This document shows positions 8,071 through 16,100 of a stretch of DNA of 64,000 nucleotides, piece after piece. The first letter of the stretch is position 1. Each line of letters begins with the position of its first letter. A program made the position numbers and the translations under genes. The notes under the pieces were generated by a model, which saw only the letters and a program-made list of their open reading frames with translations, did not search any database and was not told the DNA's origin. Source of the stretch: Sphingobium sp. YR768 (lineage in GTDB: Bacteria > Pseudomonadota > Alphaproteobacteria > Sphingomonadales > Sphingomonadaceae); NCBI RefSeq assembly GCF_900111125.1, contig NZ_FOGE01000020.1, positions 25,585 through 89,584 on the forward strand, in the 5' to 3' direction.

Positions 8071-10095
8071 TCAGAAATCCGGTATGAGGTCGCGCTTCGC
8101 GCCCTCGTTGATGGCATGGCCCCGCACGATGGCGTTTTGCCCTTGCGCCTGGTCCATGGCGCGCTTGTCCGCGGCGACATCGTCGTCGTCAGGCGCGATC
8201 TGGGGATCGCGCGTTTCGGCGGCGTCGGTCGCCTTGGAAACCTGCTCGGGAAGGCCGGGATGGCGCTGCTGCTGCATACCGCCATCGTCCTCGCCGCCGG
8301 CGGCGTCCTCCGCCTGCTGCAGTCGGTCATCGGTGCTGCGCACCTGGTTGGACCAGTCGTCGCGGCGCGACTTCGGGCGGTCGACATATTGGCCCGATTC
8401 CAGCACCGGTGCCGGTGCCACGCGCGCGGCGAAGTTTCGGTCGCGGAAATAGCGCAATTTGCGCGCCCTGATCGGCGCGAGACCGGAAACGAGCACGAGC
8501 TCTTCGTCGGGCGAAAGCTGCATCACCTCACCAGGCGTCAGGAGCTGGCGGGCGGTCTCCTGGCGGCTGACCATGACGTGCGCGAGCCAGGGCGCGAGCC
8601 GGTGACCGGCATAGTTTCGCATGGCGCGCTGCTCGGTCGCGGTGCCGAGCGCATCGGACATGCGCTTGGCGGTGCGCTCGTCATTGGTCGCGAAGGCAAC
8701 GCGGACATGGCAGTTGTCGAGGATGGCGTTGTGGTCACCATAAGCCTTCTCGATCTGGTTGAGGCTCTGCGCGATCAGGAAGGCGCGGATGCCGTAGCCG
8801 GCCATGAAGGCGAGGCTGGTCTCGAAGAAATCGAGACGGCCCAGCGCCGGAAACTCGTCGAGCATCATCAGGAGTTGGTGCCGGCGCGAGGATGTACCGG
8901 GCTGGTCCAGTCGCTCAGTGAGACGGCGGCCGATCTGATTGAGCACAAGGCGGATCAGCGGCTTAGTACGGCTGATGTCCGACGGCGGAATGACGAGATA
9001 GAGCGACAATGGCCACTCAGCCTCGATCAGGTCGGCGATCCGCCAGTCGCACCGCGAGGTGACTTCCGCGACTGTTGGATCACGATAGAGGCCAAGGAAG
9101 GACATGGCGGTCGACAGCACGCCGGAGCGTTCGTTCTCACTCTTGTTGAGCAGTTCGCGCGCGGCGGAGGCGACGACGGGATGGACCCTGGGGTTGTTGT
9201 CGTCGCCGAGATGATTGGTGGTCATCATCCGGCGGAGCGTGGCGACGAAGCTGCGCTGCGGATCTGACAAGAAGGTCGCGACCCGAGCGAGCGTCTTCTC
9301 TTCTTCGGAATAGAGAATATGCAGGATCGCGCCGACCAGTAGCGAATGGCTGGTCTTCTCCCAGTGGTTGCGGCGTTCCAGCGCGCCTTCGGGATCGACC
9401 AGGATATCGGCGATGTTCTGGACGTCGCGCACTTCGTCGATGCCGCGCCGGACCTCAAGCAGCGGATTGTAATGCGCCGAAGCGGCGTCGGTGGGATTGA
9501 ACAGTAGGCAGTGCGAGAAGCGCGCGCGCCAGCCGGCGGTCAGCATCCAGTTCTCACCCTTGATATCGTGGACGACGGTCGAGCCGGTCCAGGACAGCAA
9601 CGTCGGAACGACAAGTCCCACACCCTTGCCGCTCCGCGTGGGCGCGAACGCCATGATGTGCTCGGGGCCGTCATGGCGGAGATAGCGGCCGGCAAGTGTG
9701 CCGAGCATGACGCCGGCGTCGCGATGCAGCCCGGCGCGCTCGATCTCGCGGGGGCTCGCCCAGCGCGCCGAACCATAGGTGGTGACGTTGCTCGACTGGC
9801 GTGCGCGCCACAGCGAGCCGAAGATCGCTGCCGCGCAGCCGATAAAGCCGCTGGCGCCGGCGAGCATGCCCGCCTTGTCGAAAACGACCGGGGCATAGGC
9901 TTCATAGTGATACCACCAGCCGAACAGCGCCCAGGGATAGTAGATCGGCACTGTGCCGAGCCGGAACCACGGCAGACCCAGTTCGGGCTGATAGGCCAGC
10001 ATTGCCGCCGCCCACTGTGTCGCGGCCCACACCCCCGCGATGACGACCGCGAAGACGACAAGGATCTGGCCGATGAGCAATTTGGTGGGTGTCAC
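8071..10095 (-). CDS. traG: TraG, VirD4-type coupling protein
   Basis: 674 residues starting at a GTG. TraG is the type IV coupling ATPase that recruits the relaxase-DNA complex to the secretion channel. Two N-terminal membrane helices are visible (about 6-34 and 77-97). Walker A is TRSGKG at 153-158 and Walker B is LLMMLDEFPALG. The VirD4/TraG motif AFLIAQSLNQIE follows, and the C-terminus is acidic. It is the first transfer gene after the defence cargo, and the relaxase rlxS lies 22 kb away on the far side of that cargo, so coupling protein and relaxase have been separated by inserted genes. Confidence 0.93.
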   Translation of the reverse strand: MTPTKLLIGQILVVFAVVIAGVWAATQWAAAMLAYQPELGLPWFRLGTVPIYYPWALFGWWYHYEAYAPVVFDKAGMLAGASGFIGCAAAIFGSLWRARQSSNVTTYGSARWASPREIERAGLHRDAGVMLGTLAGRYLRHDGPEHIMAFAPTRSGKGVGLVVPTLLSWTGSTVVHDIKGENWMLTAGWRARFSHCLLFNPTDAASAHYNPLLEVRRGIDEVRDVQNIADILVDPEGALERRNHWEKTSHSLLVGAILHILYSEEEKTLARVATFLSDPQRSFVATLRRMMTTNHLGDDNNPRVHPVVASAARELLNKSENERSGVLSTAMSFLGLYRDPTVAEVTSRCDWRIADLIEAEWPLSLYLVIPPSDISRTKPLIRLVLNQIGRRLTERLDQPGTSSRRHQLLMMLDEFPALGRLDFFETSLAFMAGYGIRAFLIAQSLNQIEKAYGDHNAILDNCHVRVAFATNDERTAKRMSDALGTATEQRAMRNYAGHRLAPWLAHVMVSRQETARQLLTPGEVMQLSPDEELVLVSGLAPIRARKLRYFRDRNFAARVAPAPVLESGQYVDRPKSRRDDWSNQVRSTDDRLQQAEDAAGGEDDGGMQQQRHPGLPEQVSKATDAAETRDPQIAPDDDDVAADKRAMDQAQGQNAIVRGHAINEGAKRDLIPDF

Positions 10096-10255
10096 GTCTA
10101 GGCTCCCGCCCGCCGGACAGGACCGGCTCGGGCGGATTCAGACTCGGTGACGGACGCCAAAAACGGAACGGCGCTGATGGGCGCAGATGAGCTCGCGTCG
10201 TCCGGCTTTGGCCGGAAGGTAGAACCGGAAGCTATCCGGCAGGCTTCGCCCTGCG

Positions 10256-11176
10256 TTAGAGGCCGGCGTCGGTCCGGAGCGTTTCGATGCGTTTGAGCGA
10301 AACGGCCTCGATCATGTCGCGAAGGGCGCGAATGGACTGTGCCAGAGCATCGAGGTCGTCGTTGCCGATCTCGTAGCTCGCCGAATAGCGGGCTTCGACA
10401 TAGGCGCGCTTGAGCAATTCGAAGCGGCGGCGGTCAATCCGGGTGGCGCGCGGCCATGCTTCGATCAGCCGCGCCTCGCTGTCCTCGGCCAGCGACCGCA
10501 GGAATTTGATGTTGTGGGAGCGAGGAAAGTAGAGGGTGCGGACGAGAAGGAAGCAGGCGTAGGCCGTTTCCGTTGCTTGATGCAGGTTAAAAGCCGCATG
10601 CCGTCGATATCGAATTGGGTCATCGGTACGGGCCTGCTGTGCCGATGCAGTTTCAAGCCAGACGTCGATATCGCCCAGCTTCTCCTCGAAGTATTTTGAT
10701 GCCATTTCAAACGCGTCAGCCGCCGTCAGCGGTTGCGGTGTAGCGAGCGCACTGCCGGGCAGTTCGTAAAGAACAATGCCGTCACGGACAATATCGACCC
10801 AGAAATACTCGCCCCGGCTCAGAGCCTGATTCACCTCCTCCAGCGTGTGCACGATGATATTTACGGGTCGCCCGATCGCGGTGTCGCGCAGGATTTTATC
10901 CTCGGCAACGTACCAGTAATCGGCGATATCCGTCAGATCTGGGTGACTGACGATAACCAGCAGGTCGTAATCTGACTGGTATCCGTTCTCGGGCTCATCA
11001 ACCCAATCGTCGCGCGCATAACTGCCGAACAGGATGACCTTGAGGATGCGGCCATTCTTCTTCCACGGCTGGTTCGCGCGCGCGGTCGCTTCGGCGAACT
11101 CGCCCATAAGCAATTGCGTTACCCGTTCCAGCTCGTCCTGGTGGGCGGGTGGCAGATGATCGATGCCGTTCTTCAT
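10256..11176 (-). CDS. Nucleotidyltransferase-HEPN fusion protein at the end of the ssp operon
   Basis: 306 residues. The N-terminal domain carries a minimal nucleotidyltransferase signature: GSYARDD (51-57), then SDYDLLV (68-74). The C-terminal half resembles HEPN domains: FNLHQATETAYACFLLV followed by RSHNI, a typical HEPN helix pair. MNT/HEPN pairs are often toxin-antitoxin modules in which the transferase modifies and silences the HEPN RNase; here both are on one chain. It follows the methyltransferase by 85 nt on the same strand, so co-transcription is plausible but not shown. Such proteins are also common as orphan cargo on mobile elements, so a role in the phosphorothioation system is inference. 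Confidence 0.75.
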   Translation of the reverse strand: MKNGIDHLPPAHQDELERVTQLLMGEFAEATARANQPWKKNGRILKVILFGSYARDDWVDEPENGYQSDYDLLVIVSHPDLTDIADYWYVAEDKILRDTAIGRPVNIIVHTLEEVNQALSRGEYFWVDIVRDGIVLYELPGSALATPQPLTAADAFEMASKYFEEKLGDIDVWLETASAQQARTDDPIRYRRHAAFNLHQATETAYACFLLVRTLYFPRSHNIKFLRSLAEDSEARLIEAWPRATRIDRRRFELLKRAYVEARYSASYEIGNDDLDALAQSIRALRDMIEAVSLKRIETLRTDAGL

Positions 11177-11261
11177 CAGCGGATTCTCTTGATTAAGCCG
11201 TCCTTATGCAACCCTTCAATTCGCGAGAGTTGCTCCGACTATTTGATCACCAACGAGTTCA

Positions 11262-12677
11262 TCATATTCTGACGAGCACCTTGGCCTCCTCGCCTCCGTT
11301 TGCCACACGACGTTGCGCCTCGATTGATCGTTGGCGCGACCTCAGGGCCATCCCGAAGACGTCTGCTTTGCGGACAAGCACGCGGGGATCTTCGCGTATG
11401 ATCACGTCCTGTCGCTTCAGGTCGATAGTGATCGAGGAGACCGTCTCCGGAAATGGTTGACGCTTGTCTGTAAGGGGGAAGAGTGTGGTGCGACGATGCA
11501 ATGGGTCTAGCCGAACGATATGTTCTTGGCCGATCTCGCCCGAGAGGTACACCGCGCACCCCACGTAGCACCTGAGCAAACCCTCGAGGTCGACGACGCG
11601 CGCGCTGTCAATCACTAGGCGACCATCCTCGTCGATCGCCCCGAAGCCGTTATCAGCGGCGCGGCGCATGGCAGCGGCGGTCCGTTGTGCATCAGCAAGA
11701 CCATGAAGGTATTCAAGTGCCTGCTCGGCGAACTGCTGTTGGCTGCCGAAGTGATGGCGGATGTCGCGCACCATGGCCGGGCTCGGACGGGAGGCCGAGC
11801 GTGAACGGTTGAGGATGTTCAGGGCCTGGTGAACGAGCAGGTCCTCACGCCGCTCGGATGCGGCCCGTCCAAACAGCTCCTCATTGATGCTGGCATCTTG
11901 GCTGATCTCCAGCGCGCGCGCGAACGAAACGCGCTCGGTCGTAAGGAGATCATGTACATCGGACGGCATCTCGTCGGGATGGGGCAGCCGCCCGTGCTGA
12001 AGTGCGAATCTGGCGATCGCATCGATCGCGTCCGCGATCCGATCGACCAGTTGCGGCTTGGCACTCGACACTCTTGCCGGACGGTCAGTCCGGTACGCGC
12101 TTGTGGATGCCCGGCGTCCGCGCCGTCGCTCGAGCAGGAAGTCCTGCTCGTCCTCGGGTGAGCGGAATAACGCAAAGATGCCTGGTGCAAGGGCGACGGG
12201 CTCGATACCTGTGGTCTGCGTCAGCATCGCCTTTAGTTCGGCCTGCTGGAAGTATTTCTGGAAGGTACCCCTGGCCGTCAGGTAGCCGTCGCCGAACTGA
12301 CGGAGCCCGTCCACGGGCACGGCGCCGACGATCATCACGGAGACGACGAGCATGCGCGTCGCGAGCGCCCATGCCGCCTTGAGGGCGACCACCCTTTCCG
12401 CCGGATCCTCGATCACATTCAGGACGAAGCCGAGGTTGACGATCTGGGCTTCATTCCGCGACGCCTCCGGTGCGAAGTGCGGGTCCCAGCCCGCCGCCTC
12501 CACGCCTGCAGAGGCGAGTGCCCGCAGGTCGTCGCCTTGCCCGCAGCCGTAGTCGAACACCGTCATGCCTCGCCGCACAATCCCATGCCGCACGGCGAGA
12601 GACATCGGCTGCGACAGCGTATGCCGCACCATGGCTGTGCGATGCCGGGGGATCGGGATCGGCTTTTGGTCGATCAC
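11262..12677 (-). CDS. Phosphorothioation-associated putative methyltransferase, catalytic part
   Basis: 471 residues from a GTG at 12,677 that overlaps the preceding stop as GTGA. A SAM-binding motif I is clear (VFDYGCGQGDDL, residues 40-51), followed by QIVNLGFVLNVIEDP, a typical post-motif region. I recognise the pattern of the family usually named DNA phosphorothioation-associated putative methyltransferase, which accompanies dnd or ssp loci; its substrate is not established. In the homologues I recall, a segment containing NPPILHRKE sits at the N-terminus of the same chain; here that segment is encoded by the separate upstream gene (12,674-13,129). The start codon is chosen from the overlap; an earlier in-frame GTG at 12,806 is less likely. 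Confidence 0.72.
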   Translation of the reverse strand: MIDQKPIPIPRHRTAMVRHTLSQPMSLAVRHGIVRRGMTVFDYGCGQGDDLRALASAGVEAAGWDPHFAPEASRNEAQIVNLGFVLNVIEDPAERVVALKAAWALATRMLVVSVMIVGAVPVDGLRQFGDGYLTARGTFQKYFQQAELKAMLTQTTGIEPVALAPGIFALFRSPEDEQDFLLERRRGRRASTSAYRTDRPARVSSAKPQLVDRIADAIDAIARFALQHGRLPHPDEMPSDVHDLLTTERVSFARALEISQDASINEELFGRAASERREDLLVHQALNILNRSRSASRPSPAMVRDIRHHFGSQQQFAEQALEYLHGLADAQRTAAAMRRAADNGFGAIDEDGRLVIDSARVVDLEGLLRCYVGCAVYLSGEIGQEHIVRLDPLHRRTTLFPLTDKRQPFPETVSSITIDLKRQDVIIREDPRVLVRKADVFGMALRSRQRSIEAQRRVANGGEEAKVLVRI

Positions 12678-13129
12678 GTCGTCGCCTCGCCGGCTTCGTC
12701 GATCGCCAATTCCTTCAATCTCTGCCGCCACGCTTCGCGGGTACCGATCCGGTGTGAGTCGGCGAAGGCTCCGGCTCGCACCAGCTTGGTGGTTGCGCTG
12801 GTCCAAGTAGATCGGTGAGGATGATCAGCGCTGACCAGCAATTCCTTCCGATGCAGGATCGGCGGATTTGAGCGTTGCGCATAGTCGCGCCTGACGATGC
12901 GGCCGTCGTCGTGGATGAGCGTCGAGGCGCGTAGCGCCGGAAACGGATCCTCATCGAAGTCGGCATAATAGAGAAGCGATACCCCGCTTCTCGCGACGCG
13001 GACCACGTTCCACACCGCGCCTGTCGCACGTGCTGCCATCTCAACGCGCGCCTGATCGGGGGCAGTCAAGGTTCCCAGCGCAGACCGGTGGAGATAGGTG
13101 GCGCCCCGGATCCGCTTTCCCGCCGTCAC
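12674..13129 (-). CDS. Phosphorothioation-associated protein, probable N-terminal part of the split methyltransferase
   Basis: 151 residues with a GTG start, 3 nt after the sspH stop. It contains ATYLHRSAL near the start, then VSLLYYADFDEDPFPAL and SNPPILHRKELLV, and ends with REAWRQRLKEL. From memory, these blocks match the N-terminal region of full-length phosphorothioation-associated methyltransferases, which would make this gene and the next (overlapping by 4 nt, GTGA) the two halves of one ancestral gene. The clean overlap suggests a fixed, coupled split and not a random break, though a sequencing frameshift would look similar. No catalytic motif is visible in this half. Confidence 0.6.
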   Translation of the reverse strand: MTAGKRIRGATYLHRSALGTLTAPDQARVEMAARATGAVWNVVRVARSGVSLLYYADFDEDPFPALRASTLIHDDGRIVRRDYAQRSNPPILHRKELLVSADHPHRSTWTSATTKLVRAGAFADSHRIGTREAWRQRLKELAIDEAGEATT

Positions 13130-13132
13130 CGT

Positions 13133-16100
13133 TCAGCCCTTGGCTATAGCCTGAGCGATTTGGGTGGCTTCCGCTGCGCTCAGATAAGGGGCCTGCGCGT
13201 AGATCATGCCACCAGGCTGGTTAGCCAGCTTGGCGATCATGTGGCCATGACCGAGCAGGCCCTCGGCACCTGGCTCGTCGAGAATGATCTGCGAGTTCAG
13301 TCTGTTCGAGACCTTGAGCGCAATCTTGTTGCCCATGTTCGCCTTGATGAGGCCGGGCAATGCGTCCTTGTCAGGGCGCTGAGTGATCAGGAACAGGTGG
13401 ATTCCCGCGGCGCGCGCCTTCCCGCTCAGCCGCACCACGTAATCCGAAACGGCGTCGCGGTACTGGGTATCGGACTTGTCCGCCATCCAGTCGGCAAGTT
13501 CGTCATGGAAGAAGTAGATGCGCGGCAGCTTCTTCTGCTCGTCGACGGTCTCGTTGTAGGCGTCGATGTTGGGCAGCTTTGTCGGACCAAGGATCTCGGC
13601 ATACCGCCGTTCCATCTCGTCCACGAGTTCCTTGAGCGCGATGATTGCATCGTCGGGCGTGGTGATGATCGGACCATCGAGGTGCGGAACCTGCTCGACC
13701 CAACCGTAGTCGATGCCCGCTTTCGGATCGACGAGACGGACGCGTGCCGCCGTCGGCGAATTGGTCGCACAGATGTCGAGGAGAAGGTTGGCCGTGAAGA
13801 TGCCTTTACCGCCGCCTGTCTCTCCGGCGATCAGCGTGTGGGGGCCGTGCTGTGGCTGGCCTGCGAACGCCTCCCCAAGATTGAGATAGAGTATCTCGCC
13901 GGTATCTTCGCGCTCGCCGAGGACGAAGCTGGTGTTGCGATAGGGCGCGGACGCGGGAAGCTGGCGACGCTTCCAGAGGTCCAACGTTGGTAGGATCACG
14001 CGGCCATCGCGCGCGACCATCACGACGACCTCTCCCTTGGCCGGCCTGATCGCCACGATCTCAAGTCCGTGCGAGGTAAGGAGGGTCGATCGGCGCTTTT
14101 GGACAAGCTCGGTCGTCATCTGGTCGTTACCGCGGAAGCGGATCAGGGCCGAATTGGGAGTCAGACGCGAGCCGGCCGTCTCGCAGGTCATGCCATAGCC
14201 TTTCAACGCCCCGCGCAGCTGCTTCTCGGTCGCCGCCAGCCAGTCTTGCCCGGCGACCTCGGCGATGGGGACGCCCCGTCCTGATACGATTTCAGCCACA
14301 CCGGGGCGGAAGCCGCTGAGTTCATCGCCCGATGCCTGGCCTTCTGCATCCTCATCAGGTTCGCCCACGGCTGGCATATCGATGGCGGAAGCGAGGTCGA
14401 CGATATCGAAGTTACTGCCTGCGGCTTCTGTCGACTGATAGTCGCCAGCTGGCTCGGCGTCAGAGTTGACGAACGGATCGGGATCGTTTGAATCCTCGGC
14501 GGCAATGCCACCGCCTTGATGCCCGTCTGTTGCGGATCCGGGGGCTGGCAGGGGTTTGGAGGGCTGTCCAGACCGCACATCCTCCAGCAGCTTGGCTATG
14601 TCGGGACGGGAGTGGAATACCTGTCGGAAGCCTTCCTCGATGATAGGAGACGGCGCGGCGGCATCATCATCATGGACGTAGATGAGCGAGACGCCGTCCA
14701 CGTCGATCCTCGCTGATCCCGACCGGATGGCCTCAACCCAGCGTAGCAGATCCTCCTCGTTGTCGCGCTCGTCGAACGAGCCGTGCTCGACGAGCAGGTC
14801 CGCCAGCTGTGCGGCGTGGACGGGCGCATTCAACTTGTCCGTCGACTTGTATCGCTTGGTGATCCGGTCGACGGAGGTCTCGGTCTGCTGGCGCGACTTC
14901 GACTTGGCATCCGGCCGGCCCCCGACCTCAACGTATTTCGATTCGACTACCGACATGGTGACGACCGTCCCGTCGCCCTCGTCGCGCGCGCTGACCAGTA
15001 GTAGGTCGGCGACGGGATCGCCGGCGGAGTGGCCGAGCCGGGTCTTGAAGTCGTCGAGGAAGAACCAGGCCAACGGTGCGGCGGCGGATGGAAGCGAAGA
15101 CAGCACGAGCTGCTCGCTGAGGCTGAGGCCGATAAGTTCTAGCGCCGCTTGGTCGCGGTTCGCCGCACGAAGCACGATCTGACCCGAGAGATCAGCGGAC
15201 CGGTCTATGAGCTTGCGAGCCAGCTTGGCCTCGTCGCTTGGCATGGCCGTAGTGACGTTGGACACCATGTCGGCGATGCGCATCGTCAGGGAGCGGCGGT
15301 GGGCTTTGGTGGATACGACGAGGTTGTGCCGAGCCTCGTCAATGGGGATCGAGCGGATGACGCTAATGCCATTCTGCCTGAACAGACGGCGGTCCGCGAT
15401 GCCGTCGAAGGTAACGACCCAGTCCGCGATGTCGTGCGCGCGCCGGATGATCTCGGCGTTTTCCTCATTGTCGAAGGATATCTCGCGAAGCGGCTCCCAA
15501 TGGTCGCGCAGCGTCGGGTCCTCGACCTCGGTCTTTAATACCTCCATCGCGAGATCGAGGTAGCGTTGAACCGCTATCGGGCGTGTCGGCGAAACGAGCA
15601 AGAGGCGGGTCCGGTTCTCACCGGCCTTCTGCACCATGCGTCGCGATGGTGATGCCCGGGTCGTTTGGTCGAAGTCGGGCCAGTCGCCCGTCGGCGTCAC
15701 CGCTGGGCGCCACCGGCTGGTTGCGTTTCGCGCAAACACATCCTGAAGGAAAGCGACGTCCAGCGGCTTGTTGTCACTGTCCGACATCGCGAGCTTCTCG
15801 ACGTCTCCTATTCCTACCCGAAGGTTGGATAAGAACTCCTTGGTCAGGTCCGCGCCGCCGCTGGATTCCAGTTCGCGCCCGATGGCCACATTCTGCTCGG
15901 CATAGACCTGACGAAGACGCCGGCGGTCATCGCTAGCGATCACGAGGTCGCACCGCAGCCGGGCATCTTCGTCGACCCTGCGCGCGAGCCGCTCCGCCAC
16001 CGCAGACGGAAGGTCGCGGCTGTCGGAGTTGTATAGAACCACGGAAAAGTTGGCGACGTTGTGCGGATGAAGGTCGAGGTGCTCGGCGAGCACCTTCATC

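Noticed and set aside
8116..9267. 383-codon plus-strand frame inside traG
   Set aside because: Antisense shadow of the coupling protein.
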